Positions 12,081 through 25,601 of a stretch of 64,000 bases of DNA are shown piece by piece. The stretch's first letter is position 1, and each line of letters opens with the position of its first letter. The position numbers were made by a program, and so were the translations under genes. Below the pieces are notes generated by a model that saw only the letters and a program-made list of their open reading frames with translations, searched no databases and was not told the origin of the DNA. The DNA comes from Fremontodendron californicum (lineage: Eukaryota > Streptophyta > Magnoliopsida > Malvales > Malvaceae): positions 744,001 through 808,000 of the forward strand of contig JAULJL010000038.1 in the NCBI GenBank assembly GCA_030761205.1, given 5' to 3'.

Positions 12081-13094
12081 ACTACGTAATATATCTATGT
12101 AATTGTAATTGTAATATATCTCTAAGTAATTGTAATATATTTATGTAATTTTAATATATCTATGTAATTGTAATATATATCTATGCAGTTGTAATATATC
12201 CATGCAATTGTATCTATGTAATTGTAATATATCTATGTAGAATACATGAATGTGTAATATATCTATGTAATTGTAATATATCTATGTAATTTTAATATAT
12301 CTATGTAATTGTAATATATCTATGTATAATATATGAATGTGTAATATATCTATGTAATTGTAATATATATTTATGTAATTGAAATTACTAAAAACAAATA
12401 TATTACAAAATAGATATATTACAGTTACATAGATATATTACAATTACATAGATATATATTACAATTACATAGATATATAACAATTACATAGATATATATA
12501 ATTGTAATATATCAATTGTAATACATCTATTTATAATATATCTATGTAATTGTAATATATCTATGTAATTGTAATATATATATATGTATTTGTAATGTAT
12601 CTATGTAATATATCTATGTAATTGTAATATCTATGTAATTGTAATATATCTATGTAATTGAAATGCATCTATGTAATTGTAATATATCTATGTAATTGAA
12701 ATACATCTATGTAATTATATACATGTAATATCGATGTAAACATTAGAATTACATAGATATATTACATAAATATTACAATAACATAGATATATTACAATTA
12801 CAATTACATAAATATATTTTTGTAATTATAATATATCTATGCAATATATCTATGTAATTGTAATATATCTATGTTATTGAAATATATCTATATAAATGTA
12901 ATATATCTATGTAATTCTAATATATTTAATAGTGTTAATGTAATATATATATATATGTAATTGTAATATATCTATGTAATATATAATTATGTAATTGTAA
13001 TATTTCTATATAATGTATATCATATGTAATATATTACAATTACATAGATATATAAGTGGTAATTACATGCATACATAGATATTACAATTTACGT

Positions 13095-13274
13095 AATGTT
13101 AAGTGGTAATTACATGTATACATGTAATATCTAATGTTTTCAATAATATATTACATACATAATATATTACAATTACATAGATATATTACAATTACACAAA
13201 TATATATTACAATTACATTGATATATTATACATAGATATATTACAATTGATACATGTAATTACCACTTAACATT
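13095..13274. repeat. Perfect 24-bp inverted repeat, 132-bp spacer
   Basis: 13095-13118 (aatgttaagtggtaattaca and onward) is the exact reverse complement of 13251-13274. The motif AAGTGGTAATTACATG is not part of the 19-bp unit and appears again, imperfectly, near 13052. Confidence 0.8.
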
Positions 13275-14875
13275 ATAATTACATAGATATATTATAATTA
13301 CATAGATATATTACAATTACATAGATATATTAAAATTACATAGATATATTACAATTACATAGATATATTACAATTACATGTCATATATCTATGTAATTGT
13401 AATATATCTATGGATTAAAATTACATAGATATATTACATAGATATCATAAATATATCTATGTAATTGTAATGTATCTATGTAATATATGTAATTGTAGTA
13501 TATTTATGTATTATATCTATGTAATTGTAATATTTATCTATGTAATATATCTATTGTATCTATGTAATATATCTATGTAATTGTAATATATCTATGTAAT
13601 TGTAATAATATATGTAATTGTAATATATCTATGTAATTGTAATATATTTATGTAATTATAATATATCTATGTTAGTGTAATATATCTATGTAATTGTAAT
13701 ATATCTATGTTAGTGTAATATATCTATGTAATTGTAATATATTTATGTAATTGTAATATATCTCTGTAATTGTAAATATATTTATGTAATATATCTTGTA
13801 ATTATAATATATCTATGTAATTGTAATATATCTATGTAATTGTAATAGTATATCAATGTAATTGTAATAGTATATCTAATATAATTGTAATATATCTATG
13901 TAATTGTAATATATTTATGTAATTGTAATATTTCTATGTAATTGTAATATCTATGTAATTGTAATATATCTATGTAATTGAAATATATCTATGTAATTAT
14001 AATATGTCTGTGTAATTGTAATATATCTATGTAATTATAATATGTCTATGTAATTGTAATGTATCTATGTAATTGTAATATATTTGTGTATTTTAATATA
14101 TCTTTGTATTTGTAATATATCTATGTAATTGTAATATATTTTTGTAATTATATATTTGTGTAATTGTAATTGTAATATATGTATGTAATATATCTATGCT
14201 ATTTTAATATATCTATGTAATTGTAATATATATATATCTATGTAATAGATTTATCTATGTAATTGTAATATATATATATATATATATATATATATCTATG
14301 TAATATATTTATCTATGTTATTGTAATATATCTATCTATTTATTTAGATATATATTTGTGTAATTGTAATTGTAATATATACATATACAAATATTTATGT
14401 AATATATGTAATGTATCTATATAATTGTAATATATCTATGTAATTGTAATATATCTATGTAATTGTAATTATGTGATTGTAATATATGTAATATATCTAT
14501 GTAATTGTAATGTGTCTGTGTAATATATGTAATTGTAGTATATTTATGGATTATATCTATGTAATTGTAATATATATCTATGTAATATATCTATTGTATC
14601 TATGTAATATATCTAAGTAATTGTAATATATCTATGTAATTGTAATATTATATATCTGTGTAATTATAATATATCTATGTAATTGTAATGTATCTATGTA
14701 ATATATGTAATTTTAATATATTTATGTAGTATATCTATGTAATTGTAATATATATATATATATATATCTATGTAATATATCTATTGTATCTATGTAATAT
14801 ATCTATGTAATTGTAATACATCTATGTAATTGTAATATATCTATGTAATTGTAATAATATATGTAACCTTGGTGT

Positions 14876-15216
14876 CTCAACTTTGAAAGGCTATAGGCTA
14901 TAGGATAGGCTTGGCTAGACCGGAGCGCCTAGACCGACTAGACTGACCTGAGCGCCTAGACAGTCCGGACTGTCCGGACCGCCTAGATCGACCTGCTAGG
15001 CTTGGCTAAACTTGACTAGCCTTGGCGTCTCAACTTTGAAAAGCTATAAGCTATAGGCTAGGCTTGGCTTGGCTTGACCAATCGGACCATCCGGACCGTC
15101 TGGATCGATCGGACCGACCAGATCGACTGGACTACCAGAATCGACCTGACCGCCCGAACCGCCCAAATCGATCGAATCGATCAGATCGCCCGGACCGTCC
15201 AGATAATACATCAGGC
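14876..15216. repeat. GC-rich degenerate 9-bp minisatellite island
   Basis: Two blocks begin with a shared header (ccttggtgtctcaactttga at about 14876 and a near copy at about 15019), then ggctatagg-type repeats, then runs of 9-mers close to GGACCGNCC (ggaccgtct, ggatcgatc, ggaccgacc, tgaccgccc, gaaccgccc, ggaccgtcc). The second block holds about 13 consecutive 9-mers from about 15084 to 15205. The 9-base period keeps one frame open (15064-15273, repeating Pro-Asp-Arg), but there is no sign of a real gene. It stands out sharply from the AT-rich surroundings. Confidence 0.8.
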
Positions 15217-15339
15217 TTTTTTGTAATTGTAATATATATATCCAATGTATATATATATATATATATTACATAGATTTTTTAAATATATTACAATTGTAAT
15301 ATATATCTAATGTATACATGTTTTTAGTAATTGTAATAT
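15217..15339. repeat. Short satellite segment
   Basis: Degenerate 19-bp satellite and TA runs between the GC-rich island and the unassigned block. Confidence 0.75.
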
Positions 15340-15915
15340 ATCTTGATCTGGTCCTAAGTAATATTACCATTATAATCTAACTTGTTCTTTAAAAGGAAAA
15401 GCTTTAGGCAAAAATATATAGAAAAGATGGGATTCATTAAAATATATAGAATATTATTATTAATAAATTTTTTATATTAAAATATAAATATAATTTTAAA
15501 TATGTGTAAACAAAATAGTTACCTATTATTCTCTTATATATAGATTGCATGGCACAGCAAGGTTTTTTTTATTACAATCATTTCCTAATTTTTTCTTTAG
15601 AATTACCTATATCTTAAACAGTTAAACATTACCAAAGCATGAATCTTTTTTCTCTAATCATTAAGTCTATTGCAATGTTAAGAAGGCAATGGTTATTCCA
15701 TTCTATTAGTATGTTTGGTAGGTTAATATGAATGTAGGAATGGAAAAGAAAAATAGCTCATTGATAATAATACCCTTTAAAGTAAAATTAATAATATATT
15801 ATTTACTTAATTTCTTTTTTTAATATTATCTTACATAATTTTAGCTTATTAATATTACTTACTCAAATTTTGTAATATCAAAATTATTATTTTATAAATT
15901 AATAAAATATTTATA
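15340..15915. other. Unassigned non-satellite AT-rich block
   Basis: The 19-bp unit is absent from about 15340 (cttgatctggtcctaagtaa) to about 15915. The sequence is AT-rich but not periodic, and no open frame or structural RNA is evident. A short ggttattccattcta / taggaatggaaaag pair around 15690-15750 is faintly like the ends of some plant DNA transposons, too weak to call. It could be an old insertion or a piece of pre-satellite sequence. Confidence 0.5.
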
Positions 15916-18900
15916 TCTATGTAATTGTAATATTTATCTATTTAATTGAAATACATCTATGTAATTGTAATATCTATGTAATATATCTTTGTAATTGTAA
16001 TGTATCTATGTAATTATAATATGTCTATGTAATTGTAATATATTTATGTAATTATATCTATGCAATTGTAATATATCTATGTAATTGTAATATATCTATG
16101 TAATAGTAATATATCTATGTAATAGTAATATATCTATGTAATTGTAATATATCTATGTAATTGTAATATCTATGTAACTGTAATATATTTATGTAATGTA
16201 TCTATGTAATATATCTATGTAATTGTAATATATCTATGTAACTGTAGTATATCTATGTAATTGTAATATATATATATATATATATGTAATTGTAATATAT
16301 TTATGTAATTATAATATATTACAATTACATAGATATATTAGAATTACATAGATATATTACAATTACATAGATATATTAGATATATTACATAGATATACTG
16401 CAGTTAAATAGATATATTATAATTACATAGATATATTACATAGATACATTACAATTACATAAATATATTAGAATTATATAGATATACTACAATTACATAG
16501 ATATATGATTACATAGATATATTACATATATTACAATCACATAATTACAATTACATATATATATATATATATATATATATTACAATTACATAGATATATT
16601 ACTATTACATAGATATACTACAATTACATAGATATATTACATATATTACATAAATATATGTATATATTACAATTACAATTACACAAATATATATCTAAAT
16701 AAATGCATAGATATATTACAATTACATAGATATATATATATATATATATTACAACTACATAGATATTACAATTACATAGATATATTACAATTACATAGAT
16801 ACATTACAATTACACAAATATATTATCTATGTAATATATCTATGTAATATATCGATGTAATATATTATCTATGTAATTGTATTATATTTAAGTAATTGTA
16901 ATTGTAATATATATATCTATGTAATCGTAATGTATCTATGTAATTGTAATATATTTATGAAATATATCTATGTAATACTACATAGATATATTACATAAAT
17001 ACAGTACAATTACATATATTATTACAATTACATAGATATATTATAATTACATAGATGTATTACAATTACATAGATATATTACAATTACATAGATATATTA
17101 CAATTACATAAATATATCTATGTAATATTACAATTACAATTACATAGATATATTACAATTACATAGATATAGTATAATTACATAGATATATTTATTAATA
17201 TATATATATATTACAATTATATAGATATATTACAATTGCATATATTTATTATAATTGTATTACTATTACATAGATATATATAATTACATAAACCCTATAA
17301 TTATATCTATGTAATTCTATGTAATATATTTGTGTAATTGTAATATATTTCAATTACATTAGATATACTATTACAATTACATAGATATATTACAATTACA
17401 TAGATATATTACATAAATATATTTACAATTACATAGATATATATATATATTACATAGATATATTACATAGATACATTACATAAATATATTACAATTACAT
17501 AGATATTACAATTACATAGATATATTTGAATTACATAGATATATTACAATTACATAAATATATTACGTAGATATATATTACAATTACAATTACATAGATA
17601 TATTACAATTACATAAATATATTTACAATTACATAGATATATGATTACATAGATATATTACATATATTACAATCACATAATTACAATTACATATATATAT
17701 ATACATTACAATTACAATTACATAGATATATTACATATATTACATAAATATATGTATATAATACAATTACAATTACACAAATATATATCTAAATAAATAC
17801 ATAGATATATTACAATTACATAGATAAATATATTACATAGATATATATATATATTACAATTACATAGATATATTACAATTACATAGATATATTTTTAAAT
17901 ACATAGATATTACAATTACATAGATATATTACAATTACATAGATACATTACAATTACACAAATATATTATCTATGTAATATATCTATGTAATATATCGAT
18001 GTAATATATTATCTATGTAATTGAATTATATTTAAGTAATTGTAATGTATCTATGTAATTGTAATATATTTATGAAATATATCTATGGAATATTACATAG
18101 ATATATTACATAAATACAGTACAATTTCATATATTATTACAATTACATAGATATATTACAATTACATAGATGTATTACAATTACATAGATATATTACAAG
18201 TACATAAATATATCTATGTAATATTACAATTACAATTACATAAATATATTACAATTACATATTTTTGTAATTACATAGATATATTACAGTTACATAGATA
18301 CATTACAATTACATGGATACATTACAATTACACATTAGATATATTAAAATACATGTAATTGTAATATATCTATGCAATTGTAATACATCTATGTAATTGT
18401 AACATATATATGTAATATATCTATATCTATGTAATATTACAATAGATATGTAATTGTAATATATCTATGTAATTGTATTATATTACATAGATATATATTA
18501 CAATTACATAGATATATTACAATAACATAGATATATTATAATTACATAAATATATTACAATTACATAAATATATTACAATTACATAGAGATATTACAATT
18601 ACATAGATAATATATTACATACATATATTATAATTACATAGATATATTCATTAATATATATTACAATTATGTAGATATATTGCAATTGCATAATTTTTTA
18701 AAATTGTATTACTATTAAATAGATATATATATAATTACATAAACCCTATAATTATATCTATGTAATTCTATGTAATATATTTGTGTAATTGTAATATATT
18801 ACAATTACATTAGATATACTATTACAATTACATAAATATATTACATAAATATATTTACAATTACATAGATATATATATATATATATTACATAGATATATA

Positions 18901-21182
18901 TATTACATAGATATATTACATGGATACATTACATAAATATATTACAATTACATAGATATATTACATAGATATATATTACAATTACATAGATATATTACTT
19001 ACATAAATATATTTACAATTACATAGATATATGATTACATAGATATATTTACAATCACATAATTACAATTACATAGATATATTACTATTACATAGATATA
19101 TTACAATTACATAGATATATTACATATATTACATAAATATATGTATATATTTCAATTACAATTACACAAATATATATCTAAATAAATACATAGATATATT
19201 ACAATTACATAGATATTACAATTACATAGATATATATATATATATATTACAATTACATACATATATTACATACATATATTACAATTACACAAATCTATAA
19301 TTACAAAAATATATTACAATTACATTGATATATTACAATTGCATACATATATTACAATTACATAGATATATTACAATTACATAGACATATTATAATTGCA
19401 TAGATATATTACAATTGCATAAATATATTACAATAAAATAGATATATTACAATTACATAAATATATTACAATTACATTGAAATATTACAATTACAGAAAA
19501 CATTAGAATTACATATCTATTGTAATATATTGCAATTACAATTACATGTATATTATAATTACAACTTCATAGATATATTACAATGTATTACACAAATATA
19601 TTACAATTACTTAAATATATTACAATTACGTACATATATTACATAAATATATTACAATTACATATATATATTACATAGATATATTATATTTATGTAATTG
19701 TATATTACAATTACATAGATATATTACAATTACTACAGTTACATAGATATATTACAATTACATAGAAATATTACAGTTACATAGATATATTACAATTACA
19801 TAGATATATTACATAGATACATTAGAATTACATAGATATATTAAAATTACATAGATATATTACAAATACATAAATATATTACAATTAATAATGTATCTAT
19901 GTAATATTACATAGATATATTACATAATTATATTACAATTACATAGATATATTACAATTACATAGAGTTACATAGATATATTAAAATTATATAGATATAT
20001 TACAATTACATAGATATATTATAATTATAAAGATATATTACATAAATATATTTACAATTTCATAGATATATATATATATTACAAAAATATATTACCATTA
20101 CATAGATATATTACTTAGATACATTACATAAATATATTACAATTACATAGATATTACAATTACATAGATATATTAGAATTACATAGTTATATTACATAGA
20201 TATATATTACAATTACAATTACATAGATATATTACAATTACGTAAATATATTAGAATTACATAAATATATTACAATTACATAAATATATTTACAATTACA
20301 TAGATATCTAATTACATAGATATATTACATAGATATATTTTACAATTACAATTACATAGATATATTTCAATTACATAAATATATTAGAATTACATAGATA
20401 TATTACAATTACATAAATATATTTACAATTACGTAGATATATTAAAATTACATAGATATATTAATTGTAATATATTTATGTAATTGTAATATATCTATGT
20501 AATTTTAATATATCTATGTAATTCTAATGTATCTATGTAATATATCTATGTAATTTTAATATATTACAATTACATAGATATATTACATTGATACATTACA
20601 TAAATATATTACAGTTACATAGATATTACAATTACATAGATATATTAGAATTACATAGATATATTACAATTACATAGAGATATTACAATTACATATATAT
20701 ATATATATATTACAATTATATAGATACATTATAATTACAATTGCATAGATATATATTACAATTACATAGAATTACATAGATATATTACAATTACATAGAT
20801 ACATTACAATTACAAAATATATTATCTATGTAATATATCTATGTTATATATTATCTATAGATTTGTAATATATTTAAGTAATTGTAATTGTAATTGTAAT
20901 ATATATATATATATCTATGTAATTGTAATGTATCTATGTAATTGTAATATATTTATGTAATATATCTATGTAATATTACGTAGATATATTACATAAATAC
21001 ATTACAATTACATATATTATTACAATTACATAGATATATTACAATTACATAGATGTATTACAATTACATAGATATATATTACAATTACATAGATATATAT
21101 TACAATTACATAAATATATCTATGTAATATTACAATTACATAGATATATTACAATTATATAGATATATTACAATTACATATC
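15916..21182. repeat. 19-bp satellite with larger duplicated segments
   Basis: The reverse orientation holds from 15916 to about 16310; mostly forward after that, with short reverse islands (for example 16820-16980, 18000-18090, 20465-20560). Larger duplicated segments are visible. The marker atatctaaataaat occurs near 16691, 17785 and 19174, and the marker cataaaccctataattatat near 17288 and 18738. The array has therefore also grown by kilobase-scale duplication. Open frames such as 18170-18358 are repeat artefacts. Confidence 0.88.
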
Positions 21183-21225
21183 TAGACACCTAATTTTGTC
21201 CGGACCACTAAAACATGTATGTTTT
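21183..21225 (+). repeat. Captured LTR start fragment, copy 1
   Basis: tagacacctaattttgtccg and the following bases match the first roughly 43 bp of the LTRs of elements A and B, without the terminal TG. It ends abruptly at gttttatctatag, where the satellite resumes. It belongs to a duplicated satellite segment whose second copy carries a longer piece at 21504. Confidence 0.85.
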
Positions 21226-21503
21226 ATCTATAGATTTGTAATATATTTAAGTAATTGTAATATATATATATATCTATGTAATTGTAATGTATCTATGTAA
21301 TTGTAATATATTTATGTAATATATCTATGTAATATTACGTAGATATATTACATAAATACATTACAATTACATATATTATTACAATTACATAGATATATTA
21401 CAATTACATAGATATATATTACAATTACATAGATATATATTACAATTACATAAATATATCTATGTAATATTACAATTACATAGATATATTACAATTACAT
21501 ATC
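21226..21503. repeat. Satellite segment duplicating about 20845-21182
   Basis: Starts with atctatagatttgtaatata as at about 20845 and follows the same order of variants (gtaatattacgtagatatat, catatattattacaattaca) up to the second LTR scrap. It is a tandem duplication of roughly 0.32-0.34 kb. Confidence 0.8.
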
Positions 21504-21611
21504 TAGACACCTAATTTTGTCCGGACCACTAAAACAGGTATGTTTTCTTCCTGAATTGATGTTTTCGAGTGTAAAAAGACTTTTTTCATCCTACAGGTGG
21601 TACTCCGAGAC
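21504..21611 (+). repeat. Captured LTR start fragment, copy 2
   Basis: About 108 bp matching the first part of the A/B-type LTR (tagacacctaattttgtccg through ggtggtactccgagac), after which satellite follows. It differs from both resident elements at several bases, for example cctgaattgatgttttcgag, so it derives from another family member. Confidence 0.88.
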
Positions 21612-22088
21612 ATAGATATATATATTAAAATTACATAGATATTACAATTACTTATATATATATATATATATTACAATTACATAGATATATTACATAGATA
21701 TATTACAATTACAAAAATATATTACAATTACATAGATATATTACAATTACTTAAAACATTAGAATTACATAGATATATTACAGTAATTGTAATTGTAATA
21801 TATCTATGTAATGTATCTAATTGTAATAAATATATTTATGTAATTGTAATACATCTATGTAATATATATAATATATCTATTTAATTGTAATATATCTATG
21901 TAATATTAATATATCAATGTAATTGTAATATATCTATGTAATATATATATTACAATTACATAGATATACAATTACATAGATATGTAGTTGTAATATATCT
22001 ATGTAATTGTAATATATTTATGTAATATGTATTACAATTACATAGATATACTACATAAATATATTACAATTACATAGATATTACGTAG
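21612..22088. repeat. 19-bp satellite
   Basis: Mixed-orientation 19-bp units. The last 120 bp (about 21951-22070) closely resemble 63880-64000. Confidence 0.85.
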
Positions 22089-22438
22089 CACTACAAACAA
22101 ATTGCCATATACTGACACTTAGTTATACTGACGGTAGAAATCCGTAGGTAAAAAGGATCTATAGCGACATATTTTTGGTACCGTCAGAATATATGTAACA
22201 TATACCGACTCTTCATTTATCCGTCGCTATAGATATATCTATACCGGCGTTTGATGAGAAACCGTCGGTATAGGTACATAACAAATACTGATACTTTAAT
22301 TATCTGTCGCTGTAGATACACCTATACCGACGGTTAATGAGAAACCATCGGTATAGGTACATAACATATACCAACGCTTTAATTATCCGATGGTATAGAT
22401 ACACCTATACCGACTATTAATAAAAAATCGTCGGTATA
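22089..22438 (+). mobile_element. CACTA-type transposon terminus, outer copy
   Basis: Begins CACTACAAACAAATTGCC, the CACTA class of terminal inverted repeat. It continues with repeated subterminal motifs of the type TATACCGACGG and CCGTCGGTATA, often arranged as inverted pairs (for example ctataccgacgg, then ccatcggtatagg at about 22321-22355). Such subterminal repeats bind transposase in En/Spm-like elements. It is followed directly by a second CACTA start. No matching right end (TTTGTAGTG) is seen in the window. Confidence 0.7.
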
Positions 22439-23395
22439 CACTACAAAAAAAATGCCATATACCGACGAAATCCTATATTGACGGACAAAATCCGTCGGTA
22501 TAAATAGGATATTCTGACAGATTTGTTATCCGCCGGTATGTATCCGTCATATACCAACGGAAGTCATAACCGTCGGTGTATATGTTATCTATACTGACGG
22601 ATTTATAAAACGCCGTCGGTATAGTAATAATATATAATGACGGAATTTTTCATCCGTCAATATAGGTCACTTCGAAAATAACGCGGCTTTCTTTTATAAA
22701 GGCGGGTGATTTAATTTTTACTGAAAATGCTATATTGACGGATTTGCCCGTCGGTATTGTATTACGTTATATTTCCCCCTTTATTTTTCACTTCTCTCTT
22801 TCACCCGTCTCTTTCTCTTATCTAGCTCTTTCACTTATTTTCCATTTTAATCGGTAATCACCATTTCATTTCATTTCCCGATTCGACTTTCTCATCTCTT
22901 TCACCATTTTTATTTATTTTTCTATATTATTCTTTGATTGTTAGGTATCTGTTCAATGTTAGAGGAGGCACGCGACCACTTAAACAACCGACCCATCTTC
23001 TCAAACTGGTCAGTTTCTCAGTTTTATTTTTTTTTCATTTTGTTTTCTCGTCGAATTTGCTTTTATATCTCCTTTTCCTATAGGTTGATTGTATTTGTAT
23101 TTGGGCATGGATTAATTATTTAGTCCTGTTAATTAGATTTGTGGCAAATTGTCTGTTGATTTATTCATAATCAATATAGAAAATTTGATGATAAATTAAG
23201 TGGGCAAAACCATTAGAATTGTTGCAGCATCAATCTGGGCAAGATGGGAACGAGAACGAATTATTAATCCACACGAAAGCTACAGCACTGTCCGATGATT
23301 CCCTTTCCCCACGAGAAAGAAGCCCCTATTGGATGATAAATTAAGCTTGTGAAGATTCGAACAAGGGCTCTTGAGATGCGGTTATAATACACGTG
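22439..23395 (+). mobile_element. CACTA-type 5' end, truncated
   Basis: Begins CACTACAAAAAAAATGCCAT in the same orientation as the copy at 22089. Subterminal PuCCGTCGGTATA repeats extend to about 22760, then pyrimidine-rich leader-like sequence (ctctttcacccgtctctttc) and a stretch with no recognisable transposase code. The satellite resumes at about 23396. The 61-codon frame at 22938-23123 is not recognisable. This looks like the left end of a CACTA element that has lost its body and right end. Confidence 0.6.
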
Positions 23396-25394
23396 TAATT
23401 GTAATTGTAATTGTAATATATTACAATAGATATTTTATTCTAATGTTTTTTGTAATTGAAATATATCTATGTAATTATAATATATTTATTTAATTGTAAT
23501 ATATCTATGTTATTGTAATATATTTATGCAATTGTAATATATTTATGCAATTGTAATATATCTATGTAATTATAATATGTCTATGTAATTGTAATATATC
23601 TATGTAATTGTAATATATTTGTGTATTATAATATATCTATGTAATTGTAATATATTTTTGTAATTATATATTTGTGTAATTGTAATATATTTATGTAATA
23701 TATCTATGTTATTATAATATATCTATGTAATTGTAATATATATATATATATGTAATATATTTATCTATGTTATTGTAATATATTTATCTATGTATTTATT
23801 TAGATATATATTTGTGTAATTCTAATTGTAATATATACATATATTTATGTAATATATGTAATATATCTATGTGATTGGTAATATATGTAATATATCTATG
23901 TAATTAGATATCTCTGTAATTGTAAATATATTTATGTAATTGTAATATATCTATGTAATTCTAATATATTTATGTAATTGTGATATATCTATGTAATTGT
24001 AATTGTAATATATATCTATGTAATATATCTATATAATTGTAATATATCTATGTAATTGTAATATATCTATGTAATTCTAATAATCTATGTAATTGTAATA
24101 TCTATGTAATTCTAATATATTTATGTAATGTATCTATGTAATATATTTATGTAATTGTAATATATCTATTTAATATATATATCTATGTAATTCTAAATAT
24201 ATTTATGTAATATATCTATGTAATTATAATATATCTAAGTAATCGTAGAATTATATAGATATATTACAATTACATAGAAATATTAAATATGTAATTGTTA
24301 TATATCTATGTAATAGTAATATATCTATGTAACTGTAATATATTTATGTAATTCTAATATATCTACGTAATAGTAATATATCTATGTAATTGTAATATAT
24401 TACATGTAATAGTAATATATCTATGTAATTGTAATATATACATAAATATATCTATGTATCCATGTAATTGTAATTGTAATATATACATAAATATATCTAT
24501 GTAATTATAATATATCTATGTAGTAGTAATGTATCTATGTAATTGTAATATATCTATGTAATTGTAATGTATTTATTTAATTGTAATATATCTATGTAAT
24601 AGTAATGTATCTATGTAATTGTAAATGTAATTGTAATATATCTATGTAATTATAATATCTATGTATCTATGTAATTGTAATTGTAATATATACATAAATA
24701 TATCTATGTAATTATAATATATCTATGTAGTAGTAATGTATCTATGTAATTGTAATATATCTATGTAATTGTAATGTATTTATTTAATTCTAATATATCA
24801 ATGTAATAGTAATGTATCTATGTAATTGTAATATATCTATGTAATTATAATATATCTATGTAATTGTAATGTCTCTATGTAATTGTAATATAGTTATGTA
24901 ATTATAATATATTTATGTAATTGTAATACAACTATGCAATTATAATTACATTAATCATATGTAATATATCTATGTCATTCTAATATGTAATATATCTATG
25001 TAATTCTAATATATCTACGTAATTGTAATTGTAATATATACATTTCATTAATCATATGTAATATATCTATGCAATTGTAGTATATTACATGTAATAGTAA
25101 TATATCTATTTAATTGTAATATATTACATGTAATAGTAATATATCTATGTAAATGTAATTGTAATATATACATAAATATATTATATGTAATATATCTATG
25201 TAATTGTAATATATCTATGTAATTGTAATGTATCTATGTAATATATCTATGTAATTGTAATATATCTATGTAACTCTAGTATATCTATGTAATTGTAATA
25301 TATATATGTAATTGTAAGCCTTTTTTAATAAATCTATGCAATTGTATGTAATTGTAGCATGACTTTGAACAATTAATTACAACTGCAATATATG
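23396..25394. repeat. 19-bp satellite, mainly reverse orientation
   Basis: Almost entirely the tatctatgtaattgtaatat orientation. A segment containing the marker tagtagtaatgtatctatg is duplicated (24521 and 24728, about 207 bp apart). The array is broken at 25395 by the insertion of element B. Confidence 0.9.
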
Positions 25395-25399
25395 TAATA
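25395..25399. repeat. Left target-site duplication of element B (TAATA)
   Basis: TAATA directly precedes the B LTR and is repeated at 63670-63674, directly after its 3' LTR. This shows that B and its nested insert entered as described. Confidence 0.88.
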
Positions 25400-25533
25400 T
25401 GTAGACACCTAATTTTGTCCGGGCCACTAAACAGGTATGTTTTCTTCCTATATTGATGTTTCCGAGTATAAAAAGACTGTTTTCATCCTGCAGGCGGTAC
25501 TCCGAGACTTAGTTTAAGAGGGCGAGCACAAAA

Positions 25534-25601
25534 AGTCAAACTTGAAAAAAAGTCAACCCCGAAAAAGTCAACCCCATAAAGTCAACTACTGAAAAAGTCA
25601 A
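25534..25601 (-). promoter_or_regulatory. W-box-like cluster in B 5' LTR
   Basis: AGTCAA occurs five times in 68 bp (25534, 25551, 25566, 25580, 25596), which reads TTGACT on the other strand, the W-box form bound by WRKY factors. It is kept in the 3' LTR (58957-59024). Binding is inferred only. Confidence 0.45.

Larger units (their letters stand above)
9103..14875. repeat. 19-bp satellite in alternating orientations
   Basis: Degenerate 19-bp units run in both orientations. The forward form dominates for example at 9360-9830 and 13170-13390, the reverse form at 9830-10230 and 13390-14870. Orientation changes often fall on palindromes such as TGTAATATATTACA or on pure TA runs. The array contains a threefold higher-order repeat (9242-12080) and a perfect inverted repeat (13095-13274). 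No coding sequence is credible here. Confidence 0.92.

Noticed and set aside
9103..14875. Possible CRISPR-like array of short direct repeats
   Set aside because: The 19-bp units are contiguous, degenerate and in both orientations, with no unique spacers and no cas genes. It is a plant satellite.
15064..15273. 69-residue Pro-Asp-Arg repeat frame
   Set aside because: Produced by the 9-bp period of a minisatellite; it runs into satellite sequence and has no gene context.
22938..23123. 61-residue frame in the CACTA-like region
   Set aside because: Hydrophobic low-complexity read-out of T-rich sequence; no match to transposase motifs that I can see.
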